Shown here piece after piece: positions 26,150 through 36,033 of a stretch of 64,000 bases of DNA; within the stretch, counting starts at the first letter, position 1; each line of letters starts with the position of its first letter. The position numbers and the translations under genes were made by a program. The DNA is from Rhodoblastus sp. (lineage in GTDB: Bacteria > Pseudomonadota > Alphaproteobacteria > Rhizobiales > Beijerinckiaceae), in the NCBI RefSeq assembly GCF_019449565.1, contig NZ_JAGRPM010000038.1, forward strand, positions 248,001-312,000, given 5' to 3'. Under the pieces are notes generated by a model. It saw nothing but the letters and a program-made list of their open reading frames with translations. It had not been told where the DNA came from and made no database searches.

Positions 26150-26986
26150 ATGTCCGTTTTCGATGATCCCAAGATCGACTGCCATTGCCATCTCCTCAAC
26201 CCGTCGCGCTTCCCTTATGCCGCGGACGCGCCTTATCGTCCGGAAGGCGCGGAAATCGCCACCGCGGAACAGATGAACCATGTTTTCGCGGCTTATGGCA
26301 TAGGCCATGCCGTGATCGTCCAGCCGAATTCCGGCTATTCCGAAGACAATTCCTGCTTGCTTTCAGCCCTCGACGCCGGCGCGGGACGCTTCAAGGGCGT
26401 GGCCGTTGTCGCGCCCGATATTTCGCTGGACAGGCTCGCCGCCCTGAAGGCGCGACACATTGTCGGGATCGCTTTCAACTTGCCGCTCTATGGGCCCCGC
26501 CCCTATCTCGAAACGCGCCGGCTTCTGGAGATGCTGGCGGAACTCGACATGTTCCTGCAAATCCAGGTGCGGGACGATCAGTTGTTGACGCTGACGCCGC
26601 TGATCGAGGCGTCTCCCGTGCGTCTGTTGTTCGATCATTGCGGTCGTCCGGCTATCGACAAAGGACTGGAACAAAGCGGCTTTCAGAAGCTGCTGTCCTA
26701 TGGCCGCAGCGGGCGCGGCGCCGTGAAATTATCGGGCTTTTCCAAATTTTCCGCCCAGGCGCATCCTTATGAAGATGCCAGCCCCTATGTCGAAGCTCTG
26801 CTCGAAGCCTTCACGCCGTTGAATTGCCTTTGGGGCTCCGACTGGCCCTTTCTTCGCGCGCCGGCGCGCATCGACTATGGGCCCTTGCTGAAACTTGCCG
26901 AGACGCAAATCCCTGACGCTTCGGCGCGGCGGCAAATATTCTGGGATACGCCGATGCGTCTGTTTCGCTTCGGCGACCAGAGCTGA
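26150..26986 (+). CDS. amidohydrolase family protein similar to 2-pyrone-4,6-dicarboxylate hydrolase (LigI-like)
   Basis: The 279-residue protein has a TIM-barrel metal hydrolase layout. It starts with IDCHCHLLNP (HxH pair) near residue 10, then LFDHCGRP near 165 and a late aspartate in LWGSDWPF near 228. That WGxDWP motif and the compact length are shared with LigI (33312-34250 here). AAGG lies before the ATG. As last gene of the aroE-led unit and next to the LigAB pair at 27046-28304, it may hydrolyse a lactone made from the ring-cleavage product. Confidence 0.8.
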   Translation: MSVFDDPKIDCHCHLLNPSRFPYAADAPYRPEGAEIATAEQMNHVFAAYGIGHAVIVQPNSGYSEDNSCLLSALDAGAGRFKGVAVVAPDISLDRLAALKARHIVGIAFNLPLYGPRPYLETRRLLEMLAELDMFLQIQVRDDQLLTLTPLIEASPVRLLFDHCGRPAIDKGLEQSGFQKLLSYGRSGRGAVKLSGFSKFSAQAHPYEDASPYVEALLEAFTPLNCLWGSDWPFLRAPARIDYGPLLKLAETQIPDASARRQIFWDTPMRLFRFGDQS

Positions 26987-26990
26987 CGAA

Positions 26991-27023
26991 AAGGGGGAGC
27001 GATGCCTCGACATCCCTCCCCTT
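26991..27023. terminator. bidirectional hairpin between convergent units
   Basis: AAGGGGGAG (26991-26999) and CTCCCCTT (27016-27023) pair with one bulged G. The stem is followed by GTTTATT on the plus strand. It lies between the ends of the LigI-like gene and the first ligB-type gene. Confidence 0.55.
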
Positions 27024-27045
27024 GTTTATTGTACGCGAACGGAAA

Positions 27046-27882
27046 TCAGGCGGCCGCCAGAGCCATCATGCCTGCGGCGGTATTGCTGATCGGTATGTGA
27101 TAATTGCTGTGGACTTTACGCACATCGCCTGGAACGGCCGCGCGTGCGGCAAGCCACATCAGCAACTCGACACCCTGTGTGCCCGTCTTTTCGACGAGTT
27201 CCAGAATGCTGAATTGCGCGGCCCATTCGGGGTCGTCGATCAGGCTCTTCATGAAGGCCAGATCGAAAGGCTTGTTGATGAAGCCCGCGCGCTGGCCTTC
27301 CAACTGATGGCTGAGGCCGCCAGAGCCAATCATAACGACCTTCTTGTCGCTGTCCCACCCTGCGACCGCCTCGCCAACGGCCTTCCCGAGCGCAATGCAA
27401 CGCTTGGCGCTTGGCAGCGGAAATTGCACGGTGTTGATGCAGACCGGCACGATCTGGGTCGGGCCTTCGTCGTTCGGCCAGAACAGTTTCAGAGGCATTG
27501 TCGCAGCATGGTCGATCAGCATTTCCTGGCAGGTTGTGACGTCGAATTCGCGGCTCACCAGATGGTCGATGATCTTCCAGGACAGGTCCAGCGAGCCATC
27601 GAACGGAGCAACCGTGGGAATGCCCCAGCCTTCGTCAGCATTGAAATATTGGCGCGCGGCGCCAATGGCGAAGGTCGGCATCTTGTCGAGGAAAAAATTG
27701 AGGCCGTGGTCATTGTAAAAAATCACGGCGACGTCGGGCTTGGTCTCAGCCAGCCATTCGCGGGCGGGACCGAAGCCGTCGAAGAAAGGCTTCCAATAGG
27801 GATCCTGTTGCAATCCCTTGGCGATTGCGCCGCCGATCGCGGGCACATGTGACGTCGTAAGACCACCGATGATCTTGGCCAT
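27046..27882 (-). CDS. LigB-type extradiol dioxygenase catalytic subunit (first pair; protocatechuate or gallate)
   Basis: The 278-residue protein is a class III extradiol dioxygenase beta chain with non-haem iron. By comparison with LigB, iron ligands are seen as His12 ([10 protein letters not shown]), His59 (IFYNDHGLNFF) and a glutamate in TQGVELLMWL near 244. The catalytic histidine is in GSGGLSHQLEG near 193. GGGAG lies before the ATG. It differs strongly from the second LigB (31993-32850), so the substrate may be gallate or another protocatechuate relative. It is cotranscribed with the small subunit 59 bases upstream. Confidence 0.88.
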   Translation of the reverse strand: MAKIIGGLTTSHVPAIGGAIAKGLQQDPYWKPFFDGFGPAREWLAETKPDVAVIFYNDHGLNFFLDKMPTFAIGAARQYFNADEGWGIPTVAPFDGSLDLSWKIIDHLVSREFDVTTCQEMLIDHAATMPLKLFWPNDEGPTQIVPVCINTVQFPLPSAKRCIALGKAVGEAVAGWDSDKKVVMIGSGGLSHQLEGQRAGFINKPFDLAFMKSLIDDPEWAAQFSILELVEKTGTQGVELLMWLAARAAVPGDVRKVHSNYHIPISNTAAGMMALAAA

Positions 27883-27941
27883 GAATGAAACTCCCTGCGC
27901 TTTAGCGCTTCAAATGTTGACGATTTGCGGCTTTGCCGGGT

Positions 27942-28304
27942 TCAAAGCGTTTCCGGCTGTTCGTTCTGAGCGACCAGCCTGGCCTTGAAGGCTTCCTTGC
28001 TCATGCCGGTCTGGGCGGCGCCGAGGTCCTGAACATCGAGACCGAGAATTCCGGCGAATTTCGCCAGATAATAGACATTGCCGCCCGCTGCGAGCAGGCC
28101 GAGTACGTCGCGCGCGCGAATGGCCTTGGCCTGTTCCTCATTCAGGCCGAAATCGCGCATATAGGCGTCTTCGTCGGCGAGGAATTTCGCCCGCGCGGTT
28201 CCGTCGTTGAAGGAGAAGCACATTTTGTTGAGTGCATAGCCTTTGCGGGCCTGGGCGCCGTCAAATGGCGTAGTGCCGAAAATTTCATGCGAAACGACGG
28301 ACAA
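27942..28304 (-). CDS. LigA-type small subunit of extradiol dioxygenase (first pair)
   Basis: The 120-residue alpha chain shows ARKGYALNKMCFSFND, FLADEDAYMRDFGL, GGNVYYLAKFAGI and TGMSKEAF, which match LigA in order. I chose the TTG at 28304 since a perfect GGGAGG sits five bases before it; upstream ATG and TTG codons (28346, 28358) lack any ribosome-binding site. The N-terminus is shorter than in the second LigA. A LysR gene is divergent from it. Confidence 0.82.
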   Translation of the reverse strand: MSVVSHEIFGTTPFDGAQARKGYALNKMCFSFNDGTARAKFLADEDAYMRDFGLNEEQAKAIRARDVLGLLAAGGNVYYLAKFAGILGLDVQDLGAAQTGMSKEAFKARLVAQNEQPETL

Positions 28305-28372
28305 TTGAGCCTCCCTTGTGTTTTGATTGCGAGGCTTTTCTTGCATTTCGATTGCCAAAGATAAACGGATAT

Positions 28373-28388
28373 TGAATCATATGACTCA
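28373..28388. promoter_or_regulatory. 16-base palindrome abutting the LysR start, first ligAB promoter region
   Basis: TGAATCATATGACTCA is symmetrical at 14 of 16 positions and ends on the first base of the LysR ATG. No ribosome-binding site fits between it and the ATG. It is likely an operator for control of the regulator and the divergent ligAB pair. Confidence 0.45.
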
Positions 28389-29299
28389 TGAGCAAATTCG
28401 ATTGGTCAGATCTGGATGCGCGCCTCCTGCGCCTTTTCGTCACGGTCGTTGAGACCGGCTCCATCACGGGCGCCGCGCAGCAACTCGGCGTCACGCAATC
28501 GGCGGTCAGCCATTTGGTCAATAAATTGCGCGCCATTATCGGCGACGAGCTTTTCGTGAAATCCGGGCGCGGAATCGCGCCGACTGCCCGCGCCGAGGCC
28601 TTGGCTTCGCGCGCGCGAAATTTGCTGCGCGAGCTCGAGCGTTTCGCAGCGCCGGATGTGTTCGATCCAGCGCAATGGCATACGACCTTCACCATTGCCG
28701 CCAATGATTTCCAACGCGACGCCCTGCTCCCGGCGCTCGTGGCGCGGCTACGGACCGAAGCTCCAGGCGTCGCGTTGCGGATCATCCCGTCCAACGTGCC
28801 GACGCTGGAAATGCTGCGCGACGAGGCCTGCCAACTCGTCATCAGCCCGCGTCCGCCCGACGGCGCCGATATTGTCCAGAAACGATTGTTCGAGGACCGC
28901 TATCGCGTCTTTTACGACCCTGCGGTTCGATCCGCTCCTCGGACCAAAGCGGAATATCTGGCGGCGCCTCACGCGACAGTCGTCTACGAACCTCGCCGGG
29001 CCTTGCACCTCGATGCGCAATTGGCCGAACGCGGTCTGCAACGCAATTTTGTCTTGATGGCGCCGGGCTTTTCAGCTCTGCCGGCCTTCATTCGCGGCAG
29101 CGACATGATCGCCACGGCTCCAGGCCTGCTACGGCTCGGCCTGATGAAGGAACTGGCCAGCGCGCCCGTTCCGGTTCCCTGCCCCAAAATGCCCATGTAC
29201 ATGATCTGGAGCCAGCGCCGCCACGACGATCCCGCGCATCGATGGCTGCGTGGGCAATTAGAAGACTGCGCCCGTCTGCTGGCTGTCGAAGTCGGCTAA
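28388..29299 (+). CDS. LysR-type regulator divergent from the first ligAB pair
   Basis: The 303-residue protein has an N-terminal winged HTH (LLRLFVTVVETGSITGAAQQ, then LGVTQSAVSHLVNKLR) and a LysR substrate domain from about residue 92 (TFTIAANDFQRDALLPALVAR in part). It is divergent from the LigAB pair with only a short gap, the usual layout for an activator of the adjacent genes. The ATG at 28388 has no ribosome-binding site, so the mRNA may be leaderless or have a later start. Confidence 0.9.
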   Translation: MSKFDWSDLDARLLRLFVTVVETGSITGAAQQLGVTQSAVSHLVNKLRAIIGDELFVKSGRGIAPTARAEALASRARNLLRELERFAAPDVFDPAQWHTTFTIAANDFQRDALLPALVARLRTEAPGVALRIIPSNVPTLEMLRDEACQLVISPRPPDGADIVQKRLFEDRYRVFYDPAVRSAPRTKAEYLAAPHATVVYEPRRALHLDAQLAERGLQRNFVLMAPGFSALPAFIRGSDMIATAPGLLRLGLMKELASAPVPVPCPKMPMYMIWSQRRHDDPAHRWLRGQLEDCARLLAVEVG

Positions 29300-29371
29300 G
29301 GATAAGTTAGCGCACCGACGCTTGCATCAGGTTGATATCTTGCAGACGACGATCGACGTGGCGCTCATTCG

Positions 29372-29755
29372 TCACGCAGCATTGAGACTCTCAACCGCAT
29401 TTCTCACGGCGCCAATCAACGCTTCGGAACCGAACGGCTTTTCGAGAAAATCAAAGGCGCCCGAACGGCTTGCGGTTTCTCGTGCCTTTTCCGTCGCTGC
29501 CGCGGTCATGATGATAACCGGCCAACCCAAGGCGGGTTTGACGATCTTGCGCAGAATATCAAGGCCAGTCAGACCTCCTGGCATTTGCAAATCCGTGAGC
29601 ACACAGCCTTTTCCGCTTGGCAAGCCGGCTCTGAAAAAATCTACCGCCGAGGCATAGGTCTCGACGACGAATCCCTCGTCTGTCAGCAACATGTCTATAG
29701 CGCCGCGAACGAGTTCGTCGTCATCGATAACATAAACGAGATTGTGGTTTCCCAT
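29372..29755 (-). CDS. stand-alone response regulator receiver domain protein
   Basis: The 127-residue protein is a single CheY-like receiver of the FixJ type. It has the acidic pair YVIDDDELVRGAI near residue 8-15, the phospho-acceptor Asp in VLTDLQMPGGLTGLD near 55, the threonine in VIIMTAAA near 82 and the lysine in FLEKPFG near 105. No output domain follows. GGAGAGAG lies before the ATG at 29755. No kinase gene is adjacent, so its partner is unknown. Confidence 0.85.
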   Translation of the reverse strand: MGNHNLVYVIDDDELVRGAIDMLLTDEGFVVETYASAVDFFRAGLPSGKGCVLTDLQMPGGLTGLDILRKIVKPALGWPVIIMTAAATEKARETASRSGAFDFLEKPFGSEALIGAVRNAVESLNAA

Positions 29756-29899
29756 TATCTCTCTCCACGCGGTGAACAAGCCGAACGTCAAGCCAGAATG
29801 CTCGTGGCGTTTTTTGGAACATTTTGTTCGGACGGTGTGGGCAACCTCAATCTTTGATGAATTCGCCGAACCCCTGAACCATATGAGTGAGTCAATGCG

Positions 29900-30913
29900 C
29901 TAGACGGCGGCGAAATTCTCGGTATCCACCTCGCCTGATGTCGCGTCGTTGTAACGTGCTCCAACGACAGTTCTGTCGTTCAGAATTTCGTCCAGCCGGG
30001 CCAAGGCTTCGGCATTGAGACGGACGGTCGCCGCGCCGAGATTTTCCCTGAGATGATCGATGCTGGTCGTCCCCGGGATCGGCAAAATGTTCGCGTCCTT
30101 GGCCAGCAGCCAGGCGAGCGCCAGTTGCGCGGGGGTGCATTGAAGGTTGCGCGCGACTTCTTTGTAGGCGGGCAGGAGCGTGAGATTTTTCGGATAGGTT
30201 TCCGGCGCAAAACGCGGCATGGCGCGGCGAATGTCGCGCGAGTCGAGACTGGCGACATCGGTCAGCATGCCGGTCAAAAAACCGCGCGCCAGCGGGCTGA
30301 AAGCGACAAAGGCCGCGCCGATTTCACGGGCCATCTGGAGCACGGCGATCTCAGGATTGCGCGTCCAGAGCGAATATTCGGTCTGCACCGCCGCGATCGG
30401 GAATTCGGCATGGGCGCGCTTCAGGATCGGCGCGGAAACTTCGGACAAGCCGACCGCCCGGATATGGCCCCTGCGCACCAGTTCGCCCATGGCGCCGACG
30501 CTTTCCTCGATCGGAACCTGCTTGTCCCAACGATGCAGATAATACAGGTCGATCACCTCGGACCCCAGGCGCCGCAGACTATCCTCGCAATTGCGGATCA
30601 CGGTTTCGGGACGCCCGTCGATCACGCGCCTCTTCACGCCATTGGAATCGGCGACGCCGGTCATGCCGCCTTTGCTCGCGAGCAATATTTTCTGGCGATG
30701 GGTCTTGAGCACGCGCCCGACCAGTTCTTCATTGGCGCCAAAGCCATAAAGCGCCGCCGAGTCGAAATGATCGACGCCCGCATCCAGAGCTGCGTGCAGC
30801 ACGCGCTCTCCCTGCTCGACGGAAATCGGCGCGCCATAGGCATGGCTCAGGTTCATGCAGCCGAGACCAAGCGCATTGACGGTGAAGGGGCCAATCTGTC
30901 TTTTCGGCATCAT
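29900..30913 (-). CDS. aldo/keto reductase
   Basis: The 337-residue protein is a NADPH-type aldo/keto reductase. The catalytic tetrad is visible as Asp (GVDHFDSAALYG), Tyr (ALYG), Lys (ILLASKGGM) and His (LYYLHRWDKQVP). The C-terminal cofactor segment has PIPGTTSIDHLRENLGA in part. It resembles the YajO/Tas-like group. The substrate is unknown. It sits downstream of ligC behind a hairpin, so it is probably a separate unit. Confidence 0.9.
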   Translation of the reverse strand: MMPKRQIGPFTVNALGLGCMNLSHAYGAPISVEQGERVLHAALDAGVDHFDSAALYGFGANEELVGRVLKTHRQKILLASKGGMTGVADSNGVKRRVIDGRPETVIRNCEDSLRRLGSEVIDLYYLHRWDKQVPIEESVGAMGELVRRGHIRAVGLSEVSAPILKRAHAEFPIAAVQTEYSLWTRNPEIAVLQMAREIGAAFVAFSPLARGFLTGMLTDVASLDSRDIRRAMPRFAPETYPKNLTLLPAYKEVARNLQCTPAQLALAWLLAKDANILPIPGTTSIDHLRENLGAATVRLNAEALARLDEILNDRTVVGARYNDATSGEVDTENFAAV

Positions 30914-30992
30914 CCTGCTCTATTGCAATCGGCGCAGATTTCGGGGCCGCGCCGAATATCATTGGAAGACTTGTAAAGGCGGATGCGCGCCT

Positions 30993-31030
30993 AACCAAGA
31001 CTCACGGGTTCTCAACTGTGAGGCTTGGTT
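30993..31030. terminator. hairpin at the end of the lig operon
   Basis: AACCAAG-a-CTCAC (30993-31005) and GTGAG-g-CTTGGTT (31018-31030) pair at 12 of 13 positions around a 12-base loop, immediately after the ligC stop. It should end the eight-gene operon. The T run (TTTTA) is on the plus side. Confidence 0.6.
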
Positions 31031-31984
31031 TTACTTCAATTGCTGCTCAAGATCGTGGAGCACCTGATAGCAAGGCAGGACCTGTTCCACGCTCGAATTG
31101 GGCTGGCGACCTTCGCGGATGGCGGCGAAGAATTCGCGGTCCTGCAATTCGATGCCGTTCATGCTGACATCGACCTTGCTGACGTCGATCTTCTCGTCCT
31201 TGCCGGTGAAGAGATCGTCGTAGCGGGCGATATAGGTCGCGCTGTCGCCGATATAACGGAAGAACGTGCCGAGCGGGCCATCATTGTTGAAGGACAGCGA
31301 AAGCGTGCAGATCGCGCCATTGGCGGCCTTGAGCTGGATGCTCATGTCCATGGCGATGCCGAGAGTCGGATGGATCGGCCCCTGGATCGCATTGGCCTTC
31401 ACGATCGGGCTTCCCGCCTGATAGGCGAAAAGATCGACTGTGTGGGCCGCGTGATGCCACAGGAGATGATCGGTCCAGCTCCGGGCTTCGCCCAGCGCAT
31501 TCATATTGGTGCGGCGGAAGAAATAGGTCTGAACATCCATCTGCTGGAGATTGAATTCGCCCGCCTTCACCTTGCGATGCACATATTGATGGCTGGGATT
31601 GAAACGGCGGGTATGGCCGCACATGGCGACGAGGCCGGAGGATTTCTGCAGCGCGACGACGTCCTGCGCATCCTTCAGGCTGTCGGCGAGCGGGATCTCG
31701 ACCTGAACATGCTTGCCAGCCTTGAGGCACTGGATGGACTGCGCGGCATGCATCTGCGTGGGGGTGCAGAGGATGACGGCGTCCACTTCCTTCAACGCGA
31801 GGCTGTCCGCGAGGTCGGTCGTGACGTGGCCGATACGATATTTGTCGGCGATCGCCCTGGTCTTGTCGATATCGCGACTGACTAGAGAAACGACTTCGAC
31901 GCCGGCAATATGCTTGATGCCGTCGAGGTGCTTGACGCCGAAGGCGCCGGCCCCAGCCAGAGCGACTTTGATGGGTTTGGTCAT
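31031..31984 (-). CDS. ligC: 4-carboxy-2-hydroxymuconate-6-semialdehyde dehydrogenase
   Basis: LigC oxidises the ring-cleavage product of protocatechuate (as its hemiacetal) to 2-pyrone-4,6-dicarboxylate with NAD(P). The 317-residue protein is a Gfo/Idh/MocA-family enzyme: the Rossmann loop is VALAGAGAFGVKHLDGI near residue 8, QVEIPLADS near 95 holds the position of the usual EKP, and WHHAAHTVDLFAYQ near 175 has the family histidine. The ATG at 31984 follows GAGG and lies 8 bases after ligB. It is the last gene of the operon. Confidence 0.92.
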   Translation of the reverse strand: MTKPIKVALAGAGAFGVKHLDGIKHIAGVEVVSLVSRDIDKTRAIADKYRIGHVTTDLADSLALKEVDAVILCTPTQMHAAQSIQCLKAGKHVQVEIPLADSLKDAQDVVALQKSSGLVAMCGHTRRFNPSHQYVHRKVKAGEFNLQQMDVQTYFFRRTNMNALGEARSWTDHLLWHHAAHTVDLFAYQAGSPIVKANAIQGPIHPTLGIAMDMSIQLKAANGAICTLSLSFNNDGPLGTFFRYIGDSATYIARYDDLFTGKDEKIDVSKVDVSMNGIELQDREFFAAIREGRQPNSSVEQVLPCYQVLHDLEQQLK

Positions 31985-31992
31985 AACAGGCC

Positions 31993-33310
<1,318 letters not shown>

Positions 33311-33311
33311 A

Positions 33312-34250
33312 TCAGGCTCCTTTTTCTTCGGGCCAGTACAGCCGCATTGGGTTGTCGACCAGCAGCTTGCGCTGCAATTCGGCGGTCGGCGCGATATGCG
33401 GGATGAAGTCGACCAGCAGCCCGTCGTCGGGCATGTGATCTTTCAGATTGGGGTGCGGCCAGTCGGTGCCCCATAAGACGCGGTCGGGGAATTCCTCGAC
33501 CACGCGGCGCGCGAAGGGAACCACATCGCGATAGGCGTCACGTTCGCCGTTCAGAGCGCGCGGACCACCGACAGAGAGGCGCTCGGGACAACTCACCTTA
33601 CTCCAGACATTCTCATGTTCGCGCATGAACTTGAGGAACAGGCTGAATTCCGGCCCGTCGATGGGTTTGGAGACATCGGGCCGCCCCATGTGATCGACGA
33701 CGACCGTCGTCGGCAGAGCGGTGAAGAAGTCCCAAAGCTCAGGCAAATCGACCGCTTCGAAATAGATCACGACATGCCAGCCGAGTTTGGCGATCCGCCC
33801 TGCAATTTCCAGCAGTTCGTCCTTGGGCGTGAAATCGACCAATCGCTTGACGAAATTGAACCGCACGCCCCGCACGCCCGCCTGATGCAGGCGCTGCAAC
33901 TCCTCATCCGTCACACTGCGACGCACCGTGGCGACGCCGCGCGCCTTGCCGTTCGCCGCAATGCAGGCGTCCACCATCGCGCTATTGTCGGCGCCGTGGC
34001 AGGTCGCCTGCACGATGACATTTCTGGCGAAGCCGAGGCGGTCGCGCAGCGCGAAAAGCTGCTGCTTGCTGGCGTCGCAGGGCGTGTATTTGCGCTCCGC
34101 CGCGAAAGGAAACTCGCCGCCGGGGCCGAAGACATGGCAATGGGCGTCGACCGCGCCGGCAGGCAGGACGAAGCGCGGCTTGCTCGGGCCTTCGTACCAG
34201 TCGAGCCAGCCGGGCGTTTTCTCGAAGGGACCGGATGTGGGTTTGGACAC
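33312..34250 (-). CDS. ligI: 2-pyrone-4,6-dicarboxylate hydrolase
   Basis: LigI opens the lactone ring of 2-pyrone-4,6-dicarboxylate to 4-oxalomesaconate. The 312-residue TIM-barrel protein shows GAVDAHCHVFGPGGEFPF in part near residue 32, VIVQATCHGADN near 75, RGVRFNFVKRLVD near 125, VVVDHMGRPDVSKP near 180 and LWGTDWPHPNLKD near 260, all as in LigI. The GTG at 34250 has GGAGG six bases before it; upstream codons overlap ligK and are not conserved. It is one base away from ligA. Confidence 0.93.
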   Translation of the reverse strand: MSKPTSGPFEKTPGWLDWYEGPSKPRFVLPAGAVDAHCHVFGPGGEFPFAAERKYTPCDASKQQLFALRDRLGFARNVIVQATCHGADNSAMVDACIAANGKARGVATVRRSVTDEELQRLHQAGVRGVRFNFVKRLVDFTPKDELLEIAGRIAKLGWHVVIYFEAVDLPELWDFFTALPTTVVVDHMGRPDVSKPIDGPEFSLFLKFMREHENVWSKVSCPERLSVGGPRALNGERDAYRDVVPFARRVVEEFPDRVLWGTDWPHPNLKDHMPDDGLLVDFIPHIAPTAELQRKLLVDNPMRLYWPEEKGA

Positions 34251-34263
34251 GGGAGCCTCCAGC

Positions 34264-34947
34264 TCAATCGATATATTTGAAACCGGCTTTCGCCAGCGTC
34301 TCACGCATTTCATACAGGTCGAGACCGAGAACGCCCGAGGCGAATTTCTCGCGCTTCTCGCCTTCGAAGGATTCCCGCTTTTCGCCTGCGTCCGCGACTC
34401 TATTGGCCCAGTCGGCGGGCACGACGACAATGCCGTCGTCATCGGCGACAATCGCGTCGCCGGGATTGACGAGCGCGCCGGCGCAGACAATCGGAATATT
34501 CACCGAACCAAGCGTCGCCTTGATCGTGCCCTTGGCGCTGATGCATTTGCTCCACACCGGGAAGCCCATTTCCTGCAAGGTCGTCACGTCGCGGCAGCCG
34601 GCGTCGATGATCAAGGCCCGCGCGCCGCGCGCCATAAAGCTGGTGGCCAGCAGATCGCCAAAATAGCCGTCGGTGCAATCGGCCGTGACGGCGGCGACGA
34701 CAATGTCGCCGGGCTGGATCTGTTCGGCGGCGACATGCATCATCCAGTTGTCGCCGGGCTGCAGCAGCACGGTGATGGCCGTTCCCGACACCTGCGCGCC
34801 GGGATAGATCGGGCGCATATAGGGCTTCATCAGGCCGACCCGGCCCATGGCCTCGTGCACGGTGGCCGAGCCGAGACGTTTCATCCGGTCGACGGCGCCC
34901 TTGTCGGCGCGGATGATGTTGCGTTTGCAGATTCCGAGTTGAGTCAT
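34264..34947 (-). CDS. ligK: 4-carboxy-4-hydroxy-2-oxoadipate aldolase (RraA-like fold)
   Basis: LigK splits 4-carboxy-4-hydroxy-2-oxoadipate into pyruvate and oxaloacetate; relatives also decarboxylate oxaloacetate. The 227-residue protein has the RraA/HMG-aldolase fold: [14 protein letters not shown] near residue 27, [21 protein letters not shown] in part near 62, [22 protein letters not shown] in part near 94, the metal site Asp in DAGCRDV, and [17 protein letters not shown] near 162. GGGAGG lies before the ATG. Confidence 0.94.
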   Translation of the reverse strand: MTQLGICKRNIIRADKGAVDRMKRLGSATVHEAMGRVGLMKPYMRPIYPGAQVSGTAITVLLQPGDNWMMHVAAEQIQPGDIVVAAVTADCTDGYFGDLLATSFMARGARALIIDAGCRDVTTLQEMGFPVWSKCISAKGTIKATLGSVNIPIVCAGALVNPGDAIVADDDGIVVVPADWANRVADAGEKRESFEGEKREKFASGVLGLDLYEMRETLAKAGFKYID

Positions 34948-34971
34948 GAATGAGTCCTCCCTTGTTGGCTC

Positions 34972-36000
34972 TTAGAGGCCCTTGGCCTTCAGTACGGCGT
35001 CGAGGCGTGGGAACACGCGGCGGGCGTTGCCTTCGTAAATCTGGAACCGCTCCTGCTCGTTGAGGTTCAGCGTGTTCTCGATGTAGCGTTTGGTGTCGTC
35101 GTAATAATGCCCCGTCTCGGGGTCGATTCCGCGCACCGCGCCGATCATTTCCGACGCGAACAGCACATTCTCGACGGGGATCACCTTGGTCAGCAGGTCG
35201 ATGCCGGGCTGGTGATAGACGCAGGTGTCGAAGAACACGTTTTTCAGCAAATGCTCGGACAGAAGCGGCTTCTTCAGCTCCTGCGCCAGACCGCGATAAC
35301 GGCCCCAATGATAGGGCGCGGCGCCGCCGCCATGCGGGATGACGAAACGGAGCTCGGGGAAATCCTTGAACAGGTCGCCCTGGATGAGCTGCATCACGGC
35401 CGTCGTGTCGGCGTTGATGTAATGCGCGCCGGTAGTGTGGAAACAGGCGTTGCAGCTGGTCGAGACGTGGATCATGGCGGGAACGTCATATTCCACCATT
35501 TTCTCATAGATCGGATACCAGTGCCGGTCGGTCAGCGGCGGGCTGGTCCAGTGGCCGCCGGACGGATCGGGATTGAGATTGATCCCGACGAAGCCATATT
35601 CCTTGACGCATTTTTCGAGTTCCGAGACGCAGGTCTTCGGATCGACGCCGGGGCTTTGCGGCAGCATGGCCGCGCCTATGAAATAATCGGGGAACAATTG
35701 CGCGACGCGATAGCAAAGCTCGTTGCAGATCGCCGCCCAGGTCGAAGACACTTCGAAATCGCCAATATGGTGCGCCATGAAACTGGCGCGCGGCGAGAAG
35801 ATGGTCAGGTCGCTGCCGCGCTGCTTCATCAGGCGGAGCTGGTTGGCCTCAATGGTTTCGCGCAATTCATCGTCGCTAATTTTCAGATCAGCGACCTTGG
35901 GCTTTTGCGACGGATCCTTAATGCCGGCGATCTGCTGGTTGCGCCAATTTTCAAGCGCTTTGGGCGCGGTCGTGTAATGGCCGTGGCAATCGATGATCAT
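34972..36000 (-). CDS. ligJ: 4-oxalomesaconate hydratase
   Basis: LigJ hydrates 4-oxalomesaconate (enol form) to 4-carboxy-4-hydroxy-2-oxoadipate. The 342-residue protein is an amidohydrolase-fold zinc enzyme. It has IIDCHGHYTTAP (HxH) near residue 4, GFVGINLNPDPSGGHWTSPPL in part near 137, MIHVSTSCN near 178 and VIPHGGGAAPYHWGR near 223. Its length matches LigJ. AGGA lies before the ATG. It sits between ligU and ligK, in pathway order. Confidence 0.93.
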   Translation of the reverse strand: MIIDCHGHYTTAPKALENWRNQQIAGIKDPSQKPKVADLKISDDELRETIEANQLRLMKQRGSDLTIFSPRASFMAHHIGDFEVSSTWAAICNELCYRVAQLFPDYFIGAAMLPQSPGVDPKTCVSELEKCVKEYGFVGINLNPDPSGGHWTSPPLTDRHWYPIYEKMVEYDVPAMIHVSTSCNACFHTTGAHYINADTTAVMQLIQGDLFKDFPELRFVIPHGGGAAPYHWGRYRGLAQELKKPLLSEHLLKNVFFDTCVYHQPGIDLLTKVIPVENVLFASEMIGAVRGIDPETGHYYDDTKRYIENTLNLNEQERFQIYEGNARRVFPRLDAVLKAKGL

Positions 36001-36033
36001 GGTCGTTCCTATCGGATAGTTTGATTTGATATT

